From Aquanectria penicillioides (lineage: Eukaryota > Ascomycota > Sordariomycetes > Hypocreales > Nectriaceae): 64,000 bases of DNA. The translations under genes were made by a program, and so were the position numbers. Each line of letters opens with the position of its first letter. Positions within the stretch are counted from its first letter, which is position 1. Shown piece by piece: positions 47,481 through 61,290 of the stretch. Where the stretch lies: the NCBI GenBank assembly GCA_003415625.1, contig PYIU01000003.1, positions 1,922,001 to 1,986,000 of the forward strand, given 5' to 3'. A model generated the notes under the pieces. That model saw only the letters and a program-made list of their open reading frames with translations. It was not told where the DNA came from and searched no databases.

Positions 47481-50400
47481 GCAACTCTACCCTTAGACTT
47501 ACAACTGCTTGCAGCCATCCTAAACTACCTCTAAAACATTTAAAACTACAATCAATTAATTCCTTATATTAGGCTACCTCTAAATATAATAGTGCATTAA
47601 GAGTATAGTGCTAATACTATAGCCCTTTTAATAATTATTAATTTAAAAAGATATAGTATTAAAAATAGCTAATATAACTTTCTTTTTACTATTAGCTAAT
47701 ATAATAATATACCTAAAATAAATAAAATAATAAAAGCTAATAAAAGCCTTATAATTAATAAAGATAAAGAAGCCTATAAAGCTATTATTAAAATTATTTT
47801 ATTTTACTTTTTTAAAGTAATTTAAAAGATATTTTAAATTTATATTAATATATATAAAATATATTTTTATTTTTCCTTTAAAATTAATATAATCCCTAAA
47901 GAAAGATTTATTAATAAAATTACTATTATTATAATAATTGCTATTATTATAGTAATAATAGCTATTTTAGCTAATTTAAGCTTTTTTTCTTTTTAGCTAA
48001 TATAATAGTTTTATATATTAGTTCTTTTATATAGCTTTATATCTATAAATATTAAAATTAATAAATATATAATATATAGCTATATTAAGTATAAAGTTAC
48101 TATTTATATTAAAAATACCCTTAAGGATATTAAAAACTATACTTTAATAGAAATTATATAAATAGTAAATTAAGCTTATAGTAACTTTTATATAATTATA
48201 ATATATTGCCTTTTTAATAGAAATATAATTTTTATCTTTTTTACTTTAAAATAGACTAAAGCCTTTTATAAAGAAAAATAAATAGCTATTATATTTAGAA
48301 ATAATACTTTTTTAGCTTCTTTAATCTTTATTATTTTAATAAAAGGAATTTAAATTAAATTTATTTTTAATAATATAAATAAATTTATTAAAACTATTAA
48401 TAATATTAATACCTTAAGAATTAATAAAATAAAGCCTATTTAAGCCTAAAATAGTATAATAATAAAAATAAACTTAATTTTTTATATTTTATTAATTAAA
48501 AAAGCTAATAGTTTATATAATAATAAATTACTTTTTAATATTAAACTTTATAATTATAAACCCTTTAATAAAGGATTAAAACCTATTTAATACTTTTAAT
48601 ACTATAAGTATAGCTATATTATAAGAAACTATTAATTTATTTTAACTTATAGCTAATATAGTAGCTTAATATATAATAATTACTTTATTAAAAAGGAAAA
48701 AATCCTTTATTGCTATACTTTATACTATAGATTATTTAGCCTAAAGCTATATTTATTTTATAATAAAAAAGTATTAAATTTATATAAAAAAAATATTATA
48801 AATAATTAATAAAATATAAAAAATATATTTAATATAATAAAATATCCTTTATATATAATAAAATAGCTTCTTTAAGAACTCCTTTTTTATAGCTTTTCTC
48901 TTTATTAAAAGAATTAATTAACCCTTAGGCTCTATAAATAAATAATACTATACTTTATTTAATGCTTTTTCTTTTTTTAGTGCCTATACTTTATTGCTAT
49001 TATTTATTAAATTAACTCCTTTATTTATATTTAATTAATATAAATTCTATTTTAAAATATATATTATTACTTTAAATTAATCTATTAAATGCTATATATT
49101 TATAATAGATATAATATAATTATACTTTTAAAATTAGCTAAAAACTAAAGGATTAATGCTTTAATAAACCTTAAAAGATTAAACTATATTATAATTTATT
49201 ATTTAAGCTATATAGCTCTTTATATATATAAATAATATAAACTAAAAACTTAAATTTATTAAGCTAAAAAAGATTAAGCTAATATTAACTTTAAGCATTA
49301 CTATATAAAAATAATTATAGTATATAACCCTTTAAATAGTAAAAGAAACTTAAAAGTAATATATACTTTAGCTAGCTTTACTTTAGCCCTTTAAATAATT
49401 ATAATTAAAGACTTTAATTTATATTATTTAATTTAAGATTACTATAGTAAAATTACTTTATATAGCTTAACCTTTTTAATAGAGATATAATAGCTAAATA
49501 TAGCTTTAATAACCCTTTATAAAATAGTAATTTAAAAAGTAAGTAATATTAAAAATAATACCTTTAATTTAATTTAGGCCTTAAAGAATAGCTATATTAT
49601 TTATTTAGGCCTTAATTATAATTTAAATAGCTTTAATTATATTTTATAGTAAATATATATTAAGCCCTTTATAAATATACTATTTTCTCTTTTATTAAAC
49701 CTTTAGCTTATAGTATTTAATTAATATATAATAAACCTTAAAAAAGCTAAACTTAAAGTATAAATTACTTTTTATTAGACTTTTAATAAAATAACCTTTA
49801 TATAATAATTAAAATAGGCAATTAAATAGTTAATTTAAAGATTGCATTAAATTGCTTAATATACTACCTTAATATAAAGGCAATTTAAGCCTAATTGCAA
49901 TAATTAATAGAACTAGCTTACTATAAAGGCTATTTATTAATTTAAATAAATATAAAAATATATATAATATAATAGTATAGTAGCTAATTAATTAAAACTA
50001 TAAAAAGCAAGCAATAAGCAAAAGGCTTATATAGCTAAAATTAAATAAATAGCTTAATGCAATACTTTATTTAATACTAAAATAAAAAAAGATATAAATA
50101 GCTAAAAGAAACTTTAGAATTTAAAAAGATAGATATAACTTTAAAGTAATATTGCTTTAGCTTTATTATAGCTCCCTTCCCTTAATTGCCTTAAGTAAGA
50201 TTCTTTAGCTATAAGCTATATTAAAAAGGCAATTATATTAATAAAATGCTTTTTCTTTAAACCTTAAGTAAATAATTAAGATATTAAACCTATTATAATA
50301 GACTTTATAATATAATCTATAAATATAAACTAAATACTATAGAATATTAAGGACTTAATATAAAACTATATTAAACTCTATAAATTAATATACTTACTTT

Positions 50401-51111
50401 TTAAAATCTAATTATAAAAGGCTTTTAATAGCAATAAATTCTCTATTAGCTTTTTTAAAGTATATAATAAGCCCTTTTTAAAAGCCTTTATTATTATTAT
50501 TAATATAAGTATTATATTTAAGTATTTTTTATATTACTTTTATTATATAATTACTATTATTATTTTTAAATTAAATAAAATAATAGCCTAAAAATATATA
50601 ATATTTAAATAAAGATTTATTTTCTTTTTTAATATTATTAATAAAGTAATAAAATTAATAATAGCTTAATAAATAGTAATAATAGCTAAAAACCTAAATA
50701 TACTCTTTAATAATTAAATAAAAAATAGGCCTTAAAGGTCTATTAAGCTTGCCTTTATAGTTATAATAAAAGCAATATATATAATATAGGCCTATAATAA
50801 AATAATATTATTTCTTTAATTAAACTTTACTATAGCCTTTAATTTAATTAATTATAAAAGGCTTATTATTACTCTTTATAATTAAGGCTATTTATAATAA
50901 TTATTAATTTAGCTTTTTAGCTATTTATTTAAGCATTTAATGCACTTTTAATTTAATAGTAAGTCTTTTAAACTTTATAATATTAAAGCTAAAGTTTTAT
51001 AAAGATTATTACTTTTTTTTATTTTTTTATTCTATTTATATTAAAGCTTTATATAATATTTAATAAAATCCTTAAAATTATAATAATTAAATTTATTAAT
51101 AATATAAATAT
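47481..51111 (+). mobile_element. LINE copy 2, part 1 (5' end through the RT box)
   Basis: Starts CAACTCTACCCTTAGACTT and is collinear with LINE copy 3 for about 3.6 kb: ORF1 region, then an endonuclease box near 49,404-49,440 (AAAGACTTTAATTTATATTA, the altered KDFNLYY motif). It is broken at 51,098-51,111 within the reverse-transcriptase box (K/RFxNNIN) by insertion of copy 3, and resumes at 57,773. More heavily mutated than copy 3. Confidence 0.78.
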
Positions 51112-54100
51112 CAATTTTAAAGATATTAATCTTATAAGTATAATAGCAATAAAAACAACTCTACCCTTAAACTTACAACTACTTGCAGCTATCCTAAACC
51201 ACCTCTAAAACATCTAAAACTACAATCAATCGATTCCTTATGCTAGGCTACCCCTAAATACAATAGTGCATTAGGAGCATAGCACTAATGCTATAGCCCT
51301 TTTAATAGTTATTAATTTAAAAAGATATAGCATTAAAAATAGCTAATATAACCCCCTTTTTATTATTAGCTAATATAGTAATATACCTAAAATAAATAAA
51401 GCAATAAAAGCTAATAGAAGCTTTATAATTAATAAAAATAAAAAAGCCTATAAAGCTATTATTAAAATTATTCTATTTTATTTCCTTAAAGCAGTTTAAA
51501 AAGTATTTTAAATCTATATTAATATATATAAAATATACTTTTGCTCTTCTTTTAAAACTAATATAACCCCTAAAAAGAGACTTATTAATAAAATTACTAC
51601 TGCTATAATAACTGCTATTACTATAGCAATAATAGCTACTTTAGCTAATTTAGGCCCCTTTTTTTCTTAATTAATATAATAGTTTTATATATTAGTCCTT
51701 TTATATAGCTTTATACCTATAAATACTAAAATTAATAAATATATAATATATAGCTATATTAAGCATAAGGTTACTATTTATACTAAAAATGCCCTTAAGG
51801 ATATTAAAAACTGCACTTTAATAAAAACTATATAAATAGTGAATTAAGCCTATAGCAATTTTTATATAGTTGTAATATACTGCCTTTTTAGTAGGGATAT
51901 AGTTCTTATCTTTCTTACTTTAGAATAGGCTAAAGCCTTCTATAAAAAAGAATAAATAGCTATTATATTTAGGAATAATGCTCTTTTAGCTCTTTTAATT
52001 TTTGCTATTTTAATAAAGAGAATTTAAATTAAATCTATTTTTAATAATATAAATAAATTTATTAAAACTATTAATAATACTAATACCTTAAGAGTTAATA
52101 AGGTAAAGCCTACTTAAGCCTAAAATAGCACTATAATAAAAATAAACCTAATTCTTTATATTCTATTAATTAAAGAAGCTAATAGCCTATATAATAATAG
52201 GCTACTTCTTAATGCTAAACTTTATAATTATAAACCTTTTAATAAAGGATTAAAACTTACTTAATGCTTTTAATACTATAAGTATAGCTATATTGCAAAA
52301 AACTGCTAATTTACCCTAACTTATAGCTAATATAATAGCTTAATATATAATAATTGCTTTATTAAAAAGGGAGAAATCCTTTATTACTATACTCTATATT
52401 ATAGAGACTATTTAGCCTAAAGCTATATCTATTTTATAGTAAAAAAGCATTAAATTTATATAAAAGAAAAATATTATAGATAATTAATAAAATATAAAAA
52501 ATATACTTTAATATAGCAAAATATCCCCTATATATAATAGAATAGCTTCTTTAGGAACCCCCCCTTTATAGCTCCCCCTTTATTAAAAGAGTTAGCTAAC
52601 CTTTAGGCTTTATAAATAAATAATACTATACTTTATTTAATGCTTTTCCTTTCTTTAGTGTCTATACTCTATTGCTACTATCTATTAAATTAATCCCCTT
52701 ATCTATATTTAATTAATATAGGTTTTATTTTAAAATATATACTATTGCCTTAAGTTAATCTATTAAGTGCTATATACTTATAATAAATATAATGCAATTG
52801 CATTTCTAAAATTGGCTAAAAACTAAAGGATTAATGCTTTAGTAAACTCTAAAAGATTAAACTATATTATAATTTACCACTTAAGCTATATAGCTCTTTA
52901 TATATATAAATAATATAGATTAAAAACCTAAATCTATTAGGCTAAAGAAGATTAAGCTAGTATTAATTTTAATTACTACTATATAAAAATAATTGTAGTA
53001 TATAATCCCCTAAAAGGTAAGGGAAACTTAAGAGTAATATATACTTTAGCTGGCCTTACTTTAGCCCTTTAAATGATTATAGTTAAAGACTTTAATCTAT
53101 ACTATTTAATTTAGGACTGCTATAATAGAACCACTTTATATAGCTTAATCTTTTTAATAAAGATGCAATAGCTAAATATAGCCTTAATAACCCTTTATAG
53201 AATAGTAATTTAAAAAGCAAGCAATATTAAAAATAGTACTTTTAATTTAATTTAGGCCTTAAAGGATAGCTATACTATTTATTTAGGCCTTAATTATAAT
53301 TTAAATAGCTTTAACTATATTTTATAGTAAATATTTATTAGGCCCTTTATAGATATACTGCTTTCTTTTTTATTAAACCTTTAGCCTATAGCATTTAATT
53401 AATATATAATAAACCTTAAGAAGGCTAAACTTAAAGTATAAATTACTTTTTGCTAGACTTTTAGTAAAATAACCTTTATATAATAGTTAAAATAGGCAGT
53501 TAAATAGCTAATCTAAAAACTATATTAAATTATTTAATATATTACCTTAATATAAAGGCAACTTAAGTCTAACTGCAATAACTAATAAAACTAGCCTATT
53601 ATAAAGGCTATCTATTAACTTAAATAAATATAAAAATATATATAATGCAATAGTATAATAGCTAATTAACTAAAACTATAAAAAGCAAGCAATAAGCAAA
53701 AGGCTTATATAGCTAAAGCTAGGCAAATAGCTTAATGCAATACTTTATTTAAAGCTAAAATAAAGAAAGGTATAAATAGCTAAAAAAAACTTTAAAACTT
53801 AAAAAGATAGATATAACTTTAAAGCAGTATTGCTCTAGCCTTATTATAGCTCCCTTCCTTTAACTGCCTTAAATAAGATTCTTTAGCTATAAGCTATATT
53901 AAAAAGGCAATTATACTAATAAAATGCTTCTTTTTTAAACCTTAAGTAAATAATTAAGATATTAAATTTATTATAATAGATCTTATAATATAATCTATAA
54001 GTATAGACTAAATGCTATAAAATGCTAAGGATTTAATATAAAATTGCATTAAACTCTATAAATTAATATACTTACTTTTTAAAATCTAATTATAAAAAGC

Positions 54101-57100
54101 TTTTAGTAGCAATAGATTCCCTATTGGCTTTCTTAAAGTATATAGTAAGCCCTTTTTAAAAGCCTTTATTACTATTATTAATATAAGTATTGCATTTAAG
54201 CACTTTTTATATTACTTTTGCTATATAACTACTATTATTATTTTTAAATTAAATAAAATAATAGCCTAAAAATATATAGCATTTAAATAAAGATCTATCT
54301 TTCTTTTTAGCATTATTAGTAAAGTAATAAAATTAATAATAGCCTAATAAATAGTAATAATAGCTAAAAACCTAAATATACTCTCTAATAGTTAAATAGG
54401 GAATAGGCCTTAAAAGTCCATTAAGCTTGCCCTTATAGTTATAGTAAAAATAGTATATATAGTATAGGCCTATAATAAAATAGTATTGCTTTTTTAATTA
54501 GACTTTACTATAGCCTTTAATTTAATTAATTATAAAAGGCTTATTGCTACCCTTTATAATTAAGGCTATTTATAATAATTGCTAGTTTAGCTTTTTAGCT
54601 ATTTATTTAAATAATTAATATACCTTTAGTTTAATAGTAAGTTCTTTAAACCCTATAGCATTAAAGCTAAAGTTTTATAAAAATTGCCACTTTTCTTTAT
54701 TCTCTTTATTCTATTTATATTAAGGCTTTATATAGCACTTAAAAAAGTCTCTAGCATTATAATAGTTAGATTTACTAATAATATAAATATACTTATATTT
54801 AGAAAAGATATAATAAAGACTTAAGCCTAACTTAAAGCTATATAAATAGTATATATATCTTAAGCCTCTATTAATAATATAACCTTTAAACCTACTAAAG
54901 CCTAGCTTCTTTATTTCTTTTATTAATACTAAAGGCATTAAGTCTAACTAACCCTTATCTATAATACAATTTAACTATAGGAATTATACTATTTCTTTAG
55001 GTTATAGCTATATAGAAAGCTACTTTAAGGCCTATATATCTTTAAGCTTAAGGGAAAACTTAAGCACTAAAGGTAGGCCCTTACTGCCCTTATAGCAAGT
55101 ATATAGGGAGTAAACCTTAAGGCTGCCTATATAATATATATATATATAATTAAATCTATAATTGCTTATAGTGCTAATATATACTATTTTTTAGTAAAAA
55201 AGGGCAGTAACCTAAAAGGGATTGCTAAAGCCCTATCTATTAAATAGACTTAAGCCCTTTATATTATTAAGGAAGGCTATAAGGCTATTTTAATTAAATT
55301 GCTAAAAAGTAAGCTTAAAATCCCCTTACTTAATATATACTTTAATAAATAATTTACTTAATTTTAAGGCTAGCTTTAAGCTTAAGGCATTAAGAAGTTT
55401 ATTTTCTTTATAATTGTATTAATAATATATTAAATCTATTATTACTATTATAATAGCCTTTAATATAAATTAATATAAAAATATAAAAAATAGCTTATTA
55501 ATTAGCTTTTTAATAGAAAATATAAAAAGGACTAAAAGTTAATTAAGAATTAAGTATTAGCTAATTAAAGGCATTAATAGAAATAAATTAAGTATAAATC
55601 TTATAAATAGTATATAAATAATAAAATAAAAATAGCTAAAATCTTTTTATTCTATATAAAGAAAAAGACTATTTATTTATATAAAGAATTTAAGAAGTAT
55701 AAAAGCTTTTTGCTTATTTAAATATAAATAAAATGCATTAAACTTTAGGGATTCCTTTTTTAAAAAAAGGTCCTTAAGGTAAGTACACTTTAATGCTAAT
55801 ATAAAAACACTATTAAAACAATTAGCTATATTATACTATACTGCTTGCTTTACTTAAGCTAAAGGGAAACTCTATTTAATTTACTTTATAACCTTCTTAA
55901 GCTTAAGTAGTATTTATTTAAAGCCTAAACTATATATTATTTTATTAAATAGCTAGTCTATCTATATATTATACTATACTATAAGCTAGCTATTAAGCTA
56001 TATTTAGTTTAAAATATATCTATTTCTATATTGCTTTTACCTTTTAGTAACTTTTTTATTTAAGTGCTTTAACCTCTCTATTAAAAGGGAAGTTAATATA
56101 CCTAAAAAAACCCCTTTTAAAAGAGAGAAAAAACCAGCCTACTATATAAATAATACACTAAAGCCTGCCCCCTTAATAGCTAGGTCTTTACCTTAGCCCT
56201 ATTTTAATTTTAAACCCTACCTTTATTTATTGCTATACTTAATTTATATTTGCCTACTTTAATAACTCTATTTACTTTAAGTTTATATCCTTTCTAAAAG
56301 ATATAAGATTTATTTTATTCTTTTTATTATTTTTTTTACTATTCTTTTTTTTATTTTTAAGCCCTTTTTACTTTAATCCTCTTTTAGCTTTATTTAAGCT
56401 TAAGCTATTACTTAAAGAGCTATACTAAACTTTAGTCTTTACTATTAATATTAGCTAATATAAACTTATATTAAGACTAACCTTATCTATTGCTGCTATT
56501 ACTTTTTAGCGCTATTTATTTTTAAGTAGCTTTAGCCCCTTTAATTAAAAAAGGCAATATAGCTATTAAGCTTTTAAGAGCTATAGCTATATAATTAACT
56601 TTATTAATTAGCTTATAAAGCTAATTAGCATTAAAACCTATAGTTAAAACTATAAATATAGCTTAAAAGCGCACTTAAATTGCCTTTCTTTTAGCCTAAA
56701 TAGCCTTAGCCCTTAACTGCTAAAGCTTCTCTTTCTATAACCTATATTAGTAATATACCTATAGTAAAACTAAATTAAGCTATACTTATTATAGCTATCC
56801 CTTTCTATAAAGCTATTACTAATATATAAGCATTAGCCTTTACTAAATATAATAGTGGCTTATATAGCTTATATATATAGGCATAAGCTATATAGCTATT
56901 AGCCTTAGCATTTATTAATAGTTAATCTCCTTTAGCTATAAAGAATAAAAGGAAAAGGATTATATATTAGCCTAATTTTAATATAAACTATTCTTTTTAT
57001 CTTTTGCTATTTATATAATATATATAGAATAGAGTAGATCCTATACTGCCCTTAGGGTTAGTATAATACCCTTTACCTTAATATAGCTAGCTTAATATTT

Positions 57101-57758
57101 TAGTATTTATTAATATTAATATAAAATACTATCTATAAATACATTAAGTATATACTGCTATTATTATTATTATTATTATAGTTATAATTATAATTATAGT
57201 TATTATTATTATTATTATAATTATTATTTTTAGCTATATATAATTAGTATAAAATAGCAATAAAAATAGCAATTAATGCTTATATAAATTAAGTATTTTA
57301 TATAAATAATGTATTAGTAAAGTATATACTTAAAGGCAATAAAAAAGCTCTTATAGAGATATATAAAAAAGAAAAAAAGAAAAGGAAATAAATATATTAA
57401 TAAAGATTAAAAAATAATAATAGCAATACTTAAATAGCTAGCAGCTAGCTAGCTACTAGCTAGCATTAGATTAGTGCCTTACTCTTTATAATAGGCCTAT
57501 AGTATAGATAATTTAGGCCTATTATAGGCCTTACTTTTACCTTACTTATTAACCCTATAATTAGGCAAATAGAATATTTTAATAATAGCACTAAACTAAC
57601 TTTTAATTTAATGCTTCTTTATAAAGAATCTATATTAAGTCCAATATTATATTAAATAAAGGTTTTTATTCTATTAGTATAGTTTTTTCCTTTATTTATA
57701 TAGTATAGAAGCACTATCTACCTTATAGGTCTATAGAGTATTAATAAATAAATAAATA
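51112..57758 (+). mobile_element. LINE copy 3, full length (about 6.65 kb), inserted into LINE copy 2
   Basis: Flanked by a perfect 14-bp duplication AATAATATAAATAT (51098-51111 and 57759-57772). 5' end at 51,112; ORF1 region 51,160-52,500; endonuclease box near 53,070-53,110; RT box near 54,758-54,776 (RFTNNIN). An (ATT/ATA)n microsatellite lies in the 3' region at about 57,158-57,220. The 3' terminal block TAGTATAGAAGCACTATCTA is followed by a TAAATAAATAAA tail. Length and order match copy 1 in the opposite orientation, so the 35.0-41.6 kb and 51.1-57.8 kb regions form a large inverted repeat. No open frame survives. Confidence 0.82.
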
Positions 57759-57772
57759 AATAATATAAATAT

Positions 57773-59872
57773 ATTTATATTTAAAAAAAATATAATAAAA
57801 ACTTAAGCTTAATTTAAAGCTATATAAATAATATATATATTTTAGGCCTTTATTAATAATATAATCTTTAAATTTATTAAAGCTTAACTTTTTTATTTTT
57901 TTTATTAATACTAAAGGCATTAAGTTTAATTAATCTTTATTTATAATATAATTTAACTATAAAAATTATACTATTTCTTTAGATTATAGCTATATAAAAA
58001 ACTACTTTAGGGCTTATATATCTTTAAGCTTAAAGAAAAACTTAAGCGCTAAAAGTAGGCCTTTACTGCCCTTATAGTAAGTATATAAAGAGTAAACCTT
58101 AAGGCTGCCTATATAATATATATATATATAATTAAATCTATAATTGCTTATAGTATTAATATATATTATTTTTTAATAAAAAAGGGCAATAATCTAAAAG
58201 GGATTATTAAAGCTCTATTAATTAAATAGATTTAAGCCCTTTATATTATTAAAAGAGGCTATAAAGCTATTTTAATTAAACTATTAAAAAGTAAGCTTAA
58301 AATCCCTTTATTAAATATATACTTTAATAAATAATTTATTTAATTTTAAGGCTAGCTTTAAACTTAAGGTATTAAAAGATTTATTTTTTTTATAATTATA
58401 TTAATAATATATTAAATTTACTATTATTATTATAATAGTCTTTAATATAAATTAATATAAAAATATAAAAAGTAGTTTATTAATTAACTTTTTAATAGAA
58501 AATATAAAAAAGACTAAAAGTTAATTAAAAATTAAATATTAATTAACTAAAGGCATTAATAAAAATAAGCTAAATATAAGTTTTATAAATAGTATATTAA
58601 TAATAAAATAAAGGCAATTAAAATCTTTTTATTTTATATAAAAAAAAACTATTTATTTATATAAAGGACTTAAAAAATATAAAAGCTTTTTACTTACTTA
58701 AATATAAATAAAATATATTAAACTTTAAGGTTTTCTTTTTTAAAAAAAAGTCCTTAAGGTAAATATACTTTAATGCTAATATAAAAATACTATTAAAATA
58801 ATTAGCTATATTATATTATATTGCCTGCTTTATTTAAGCTAAAAGAAAACTCTATTTAATTTATTTTATAATCTCTTTAAGCTTAAGTAATATCTATTTA
58901 AAGCTTAAACTATATATTGCTTTATTAAATAGTTAATCTATTTATATATTATATTATACTATAAGCTAGCTATTAAGCTATATTTAGTTTAAAATATATT
59001 TACTTTTATATTGCCCTTACCTTTTAGTAATTTTTTTATTTAAGTACTTTAACCCTTTTATTATATTTTTATATTAATATACTTAAAAAAACCCCTTTTA
59101 AAAGAAGAGAAAAAACTAATCTATTATATAAATAATATACTAAAGCCTACTCTCTTTAATAGCTAGATTTTTATTTTAATTCTATTTAAATTCTATTTTA
59201 ATTTATTATTATATTTAATTTATATTTATTTATTTTAATAATACTATTTACTTTAAGTTTATATTTTCTTTAAAAGATATAAGATTTTTTTTTTTTTTTT
59301 ATTATTTCCCTTTTTATTTTTTTTTTACTATTTTCCTTTTTATTTTTAAACCCCCTTTACTTTAATCCCCCTTTAGCTTTACTTAAGCTTAAGCTATTAC
59401 TTAAAGAATTATATTAAACTTTAGTCTTTACTATTAATATTAGCTAATATAAATCTATATTAAAACTAATACTATTTATTGCTATTATTACTTTTAAGCA
59501 TTATCTATTTTTAAGTAGCTTTAGCCCCCTTAATTAAAAAAGGTAATATAGCTATTAAGCTTTTAAGAGCTATAGCTATATAATTAATTTTATTAATTAG
59601 CTTATAGAGCTAATTAATATTAAGATTTATAGTTAAAGCTATAAATATAGCTTAAAAGTATACTTAAATTGCTCTTTTTTTAGCTTAAATAGCTTTAGCC
59701 CTTAATTGCTAAAGCTTCTTTTTTTATAATCTATATTAGCATTATACTTATAGTAAAATTAAATTAAGCTATACTTACTATAGCTATCTCTTTCTATAAA
59801 GCTACTATTAATATATAGGCATTAGCCTTTATTAAGTATAGTAATAATTTATATAGCTTATATATATAGGTA
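57773..59872 (+). mobile_element. LINE copy 2, part 2
   Basis: Resumes the RT region of copy 2 exactly where it stopped at 51,111 (compare with copy 3 from 54,790 on) and runs collinear through the 3' half of the element. It ends at the 14-bp site TATATATATAGGTA (59859-59872), where the SINE was inserted. Confidence 0.78.
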
Positions 59873-60459
59873 ACCCCTATAGTAAAGTGATTACCGCCTA
59901 AAAGCCCTTAAAGTAAAGAGAGTGAGTTTAAATCCCATTAGGGCACCTCTTTTTACCTGCTTAGGATTAGTCCACTTAAGTAGGGTAAGGGGAACTTAAA
60001 AGCAGCCTAGCCTATAGCTAGTAGCAAAAAACTCGGCTATATCTAGAGCGTTATCCTAGCAAGCCTAACCTATAATAGTAAGGCTATAGGTTTAGGCAGG
60101 GCCTATAAGAGCCTAGCCCTATAGCTCTTAAATAAACTTAGGCTGCAATTAAAGCGTAAGATTTTTAGTAGTTTCTCTAGCTATAAATCTTAGGTATAAT
60201 AATATACTATTTCTATAGGGCCAATCGATAGTATAGTTATTATAAGTAAAAGTAGAAGAAAAAGGTAGTTAATATATACTAAACTATAAGAGGTATAATT
60301 AGTGTTTAATTAATTTTAATCTATAGAAATAAATAAGGGGCTAGTAAGTAAGGGATATAAGGGTTTTTATTTAATATTTTATATATATAGTTTTTCCTTT
60401 ATTAAAAATAGTATAGAAGCACTGTCTATTGCAAGATCTATAGAGTATTATTAAATAAA
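59873..60459 (+). mobile_element. tRNA-headed SINE (587 bp) with a LINE-derived 3' tail, inserted in LINE copy 2
   Basis: Flanked by a perfect 14-bp duplication TATATATATAGGTA (59859-59872 and 60460-60473). The head looks like a tRNA: CCCCTATAGTAAAGTGATTA around 59,874-59,893 includes an A-box-like ATAGTAAAGTGA. A B-box-like GAGTTTAAATCCC follows at 59,924-59,936 (GGTTCRAATCC after C-to-T change), then an acceptor-like TTAGGGCACC ending at 59,947. A T5 run follows at once. A body of about 430 bp with normal words (GGGCCAATCGATAG) is not found elsewhere in the window. The last roughly 100 bp (TAGTATAGAAGCACTGTCTA, then CTATAGAGTATTATTAAATA) match the 3' ends of LINE copies 1 and 3. This is the arrangement of SINEs mobilised by a partner LINE. 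Which tRNA it came from is not clear. Confidence 0.75.
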
Positions 60460-60473
60460 TATATATATAGGTA

Positions 60474-61290
<817 letters not shown>

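Noticed and set aside
54720..54938. 72-codon minus-strand open frame inside LINE copy 3
   Set aside because: Mirror image of the frame at 37,844-38,062; antisense shadow over the RT box.
59873..59950. A functional tRNA gene
   Set aside because: A- and B-box-like words are present, but the acceptor ends do not pair well and the unit is followed by a long body, a LINE-like tail and TSDs, so it is the head of a SINE.
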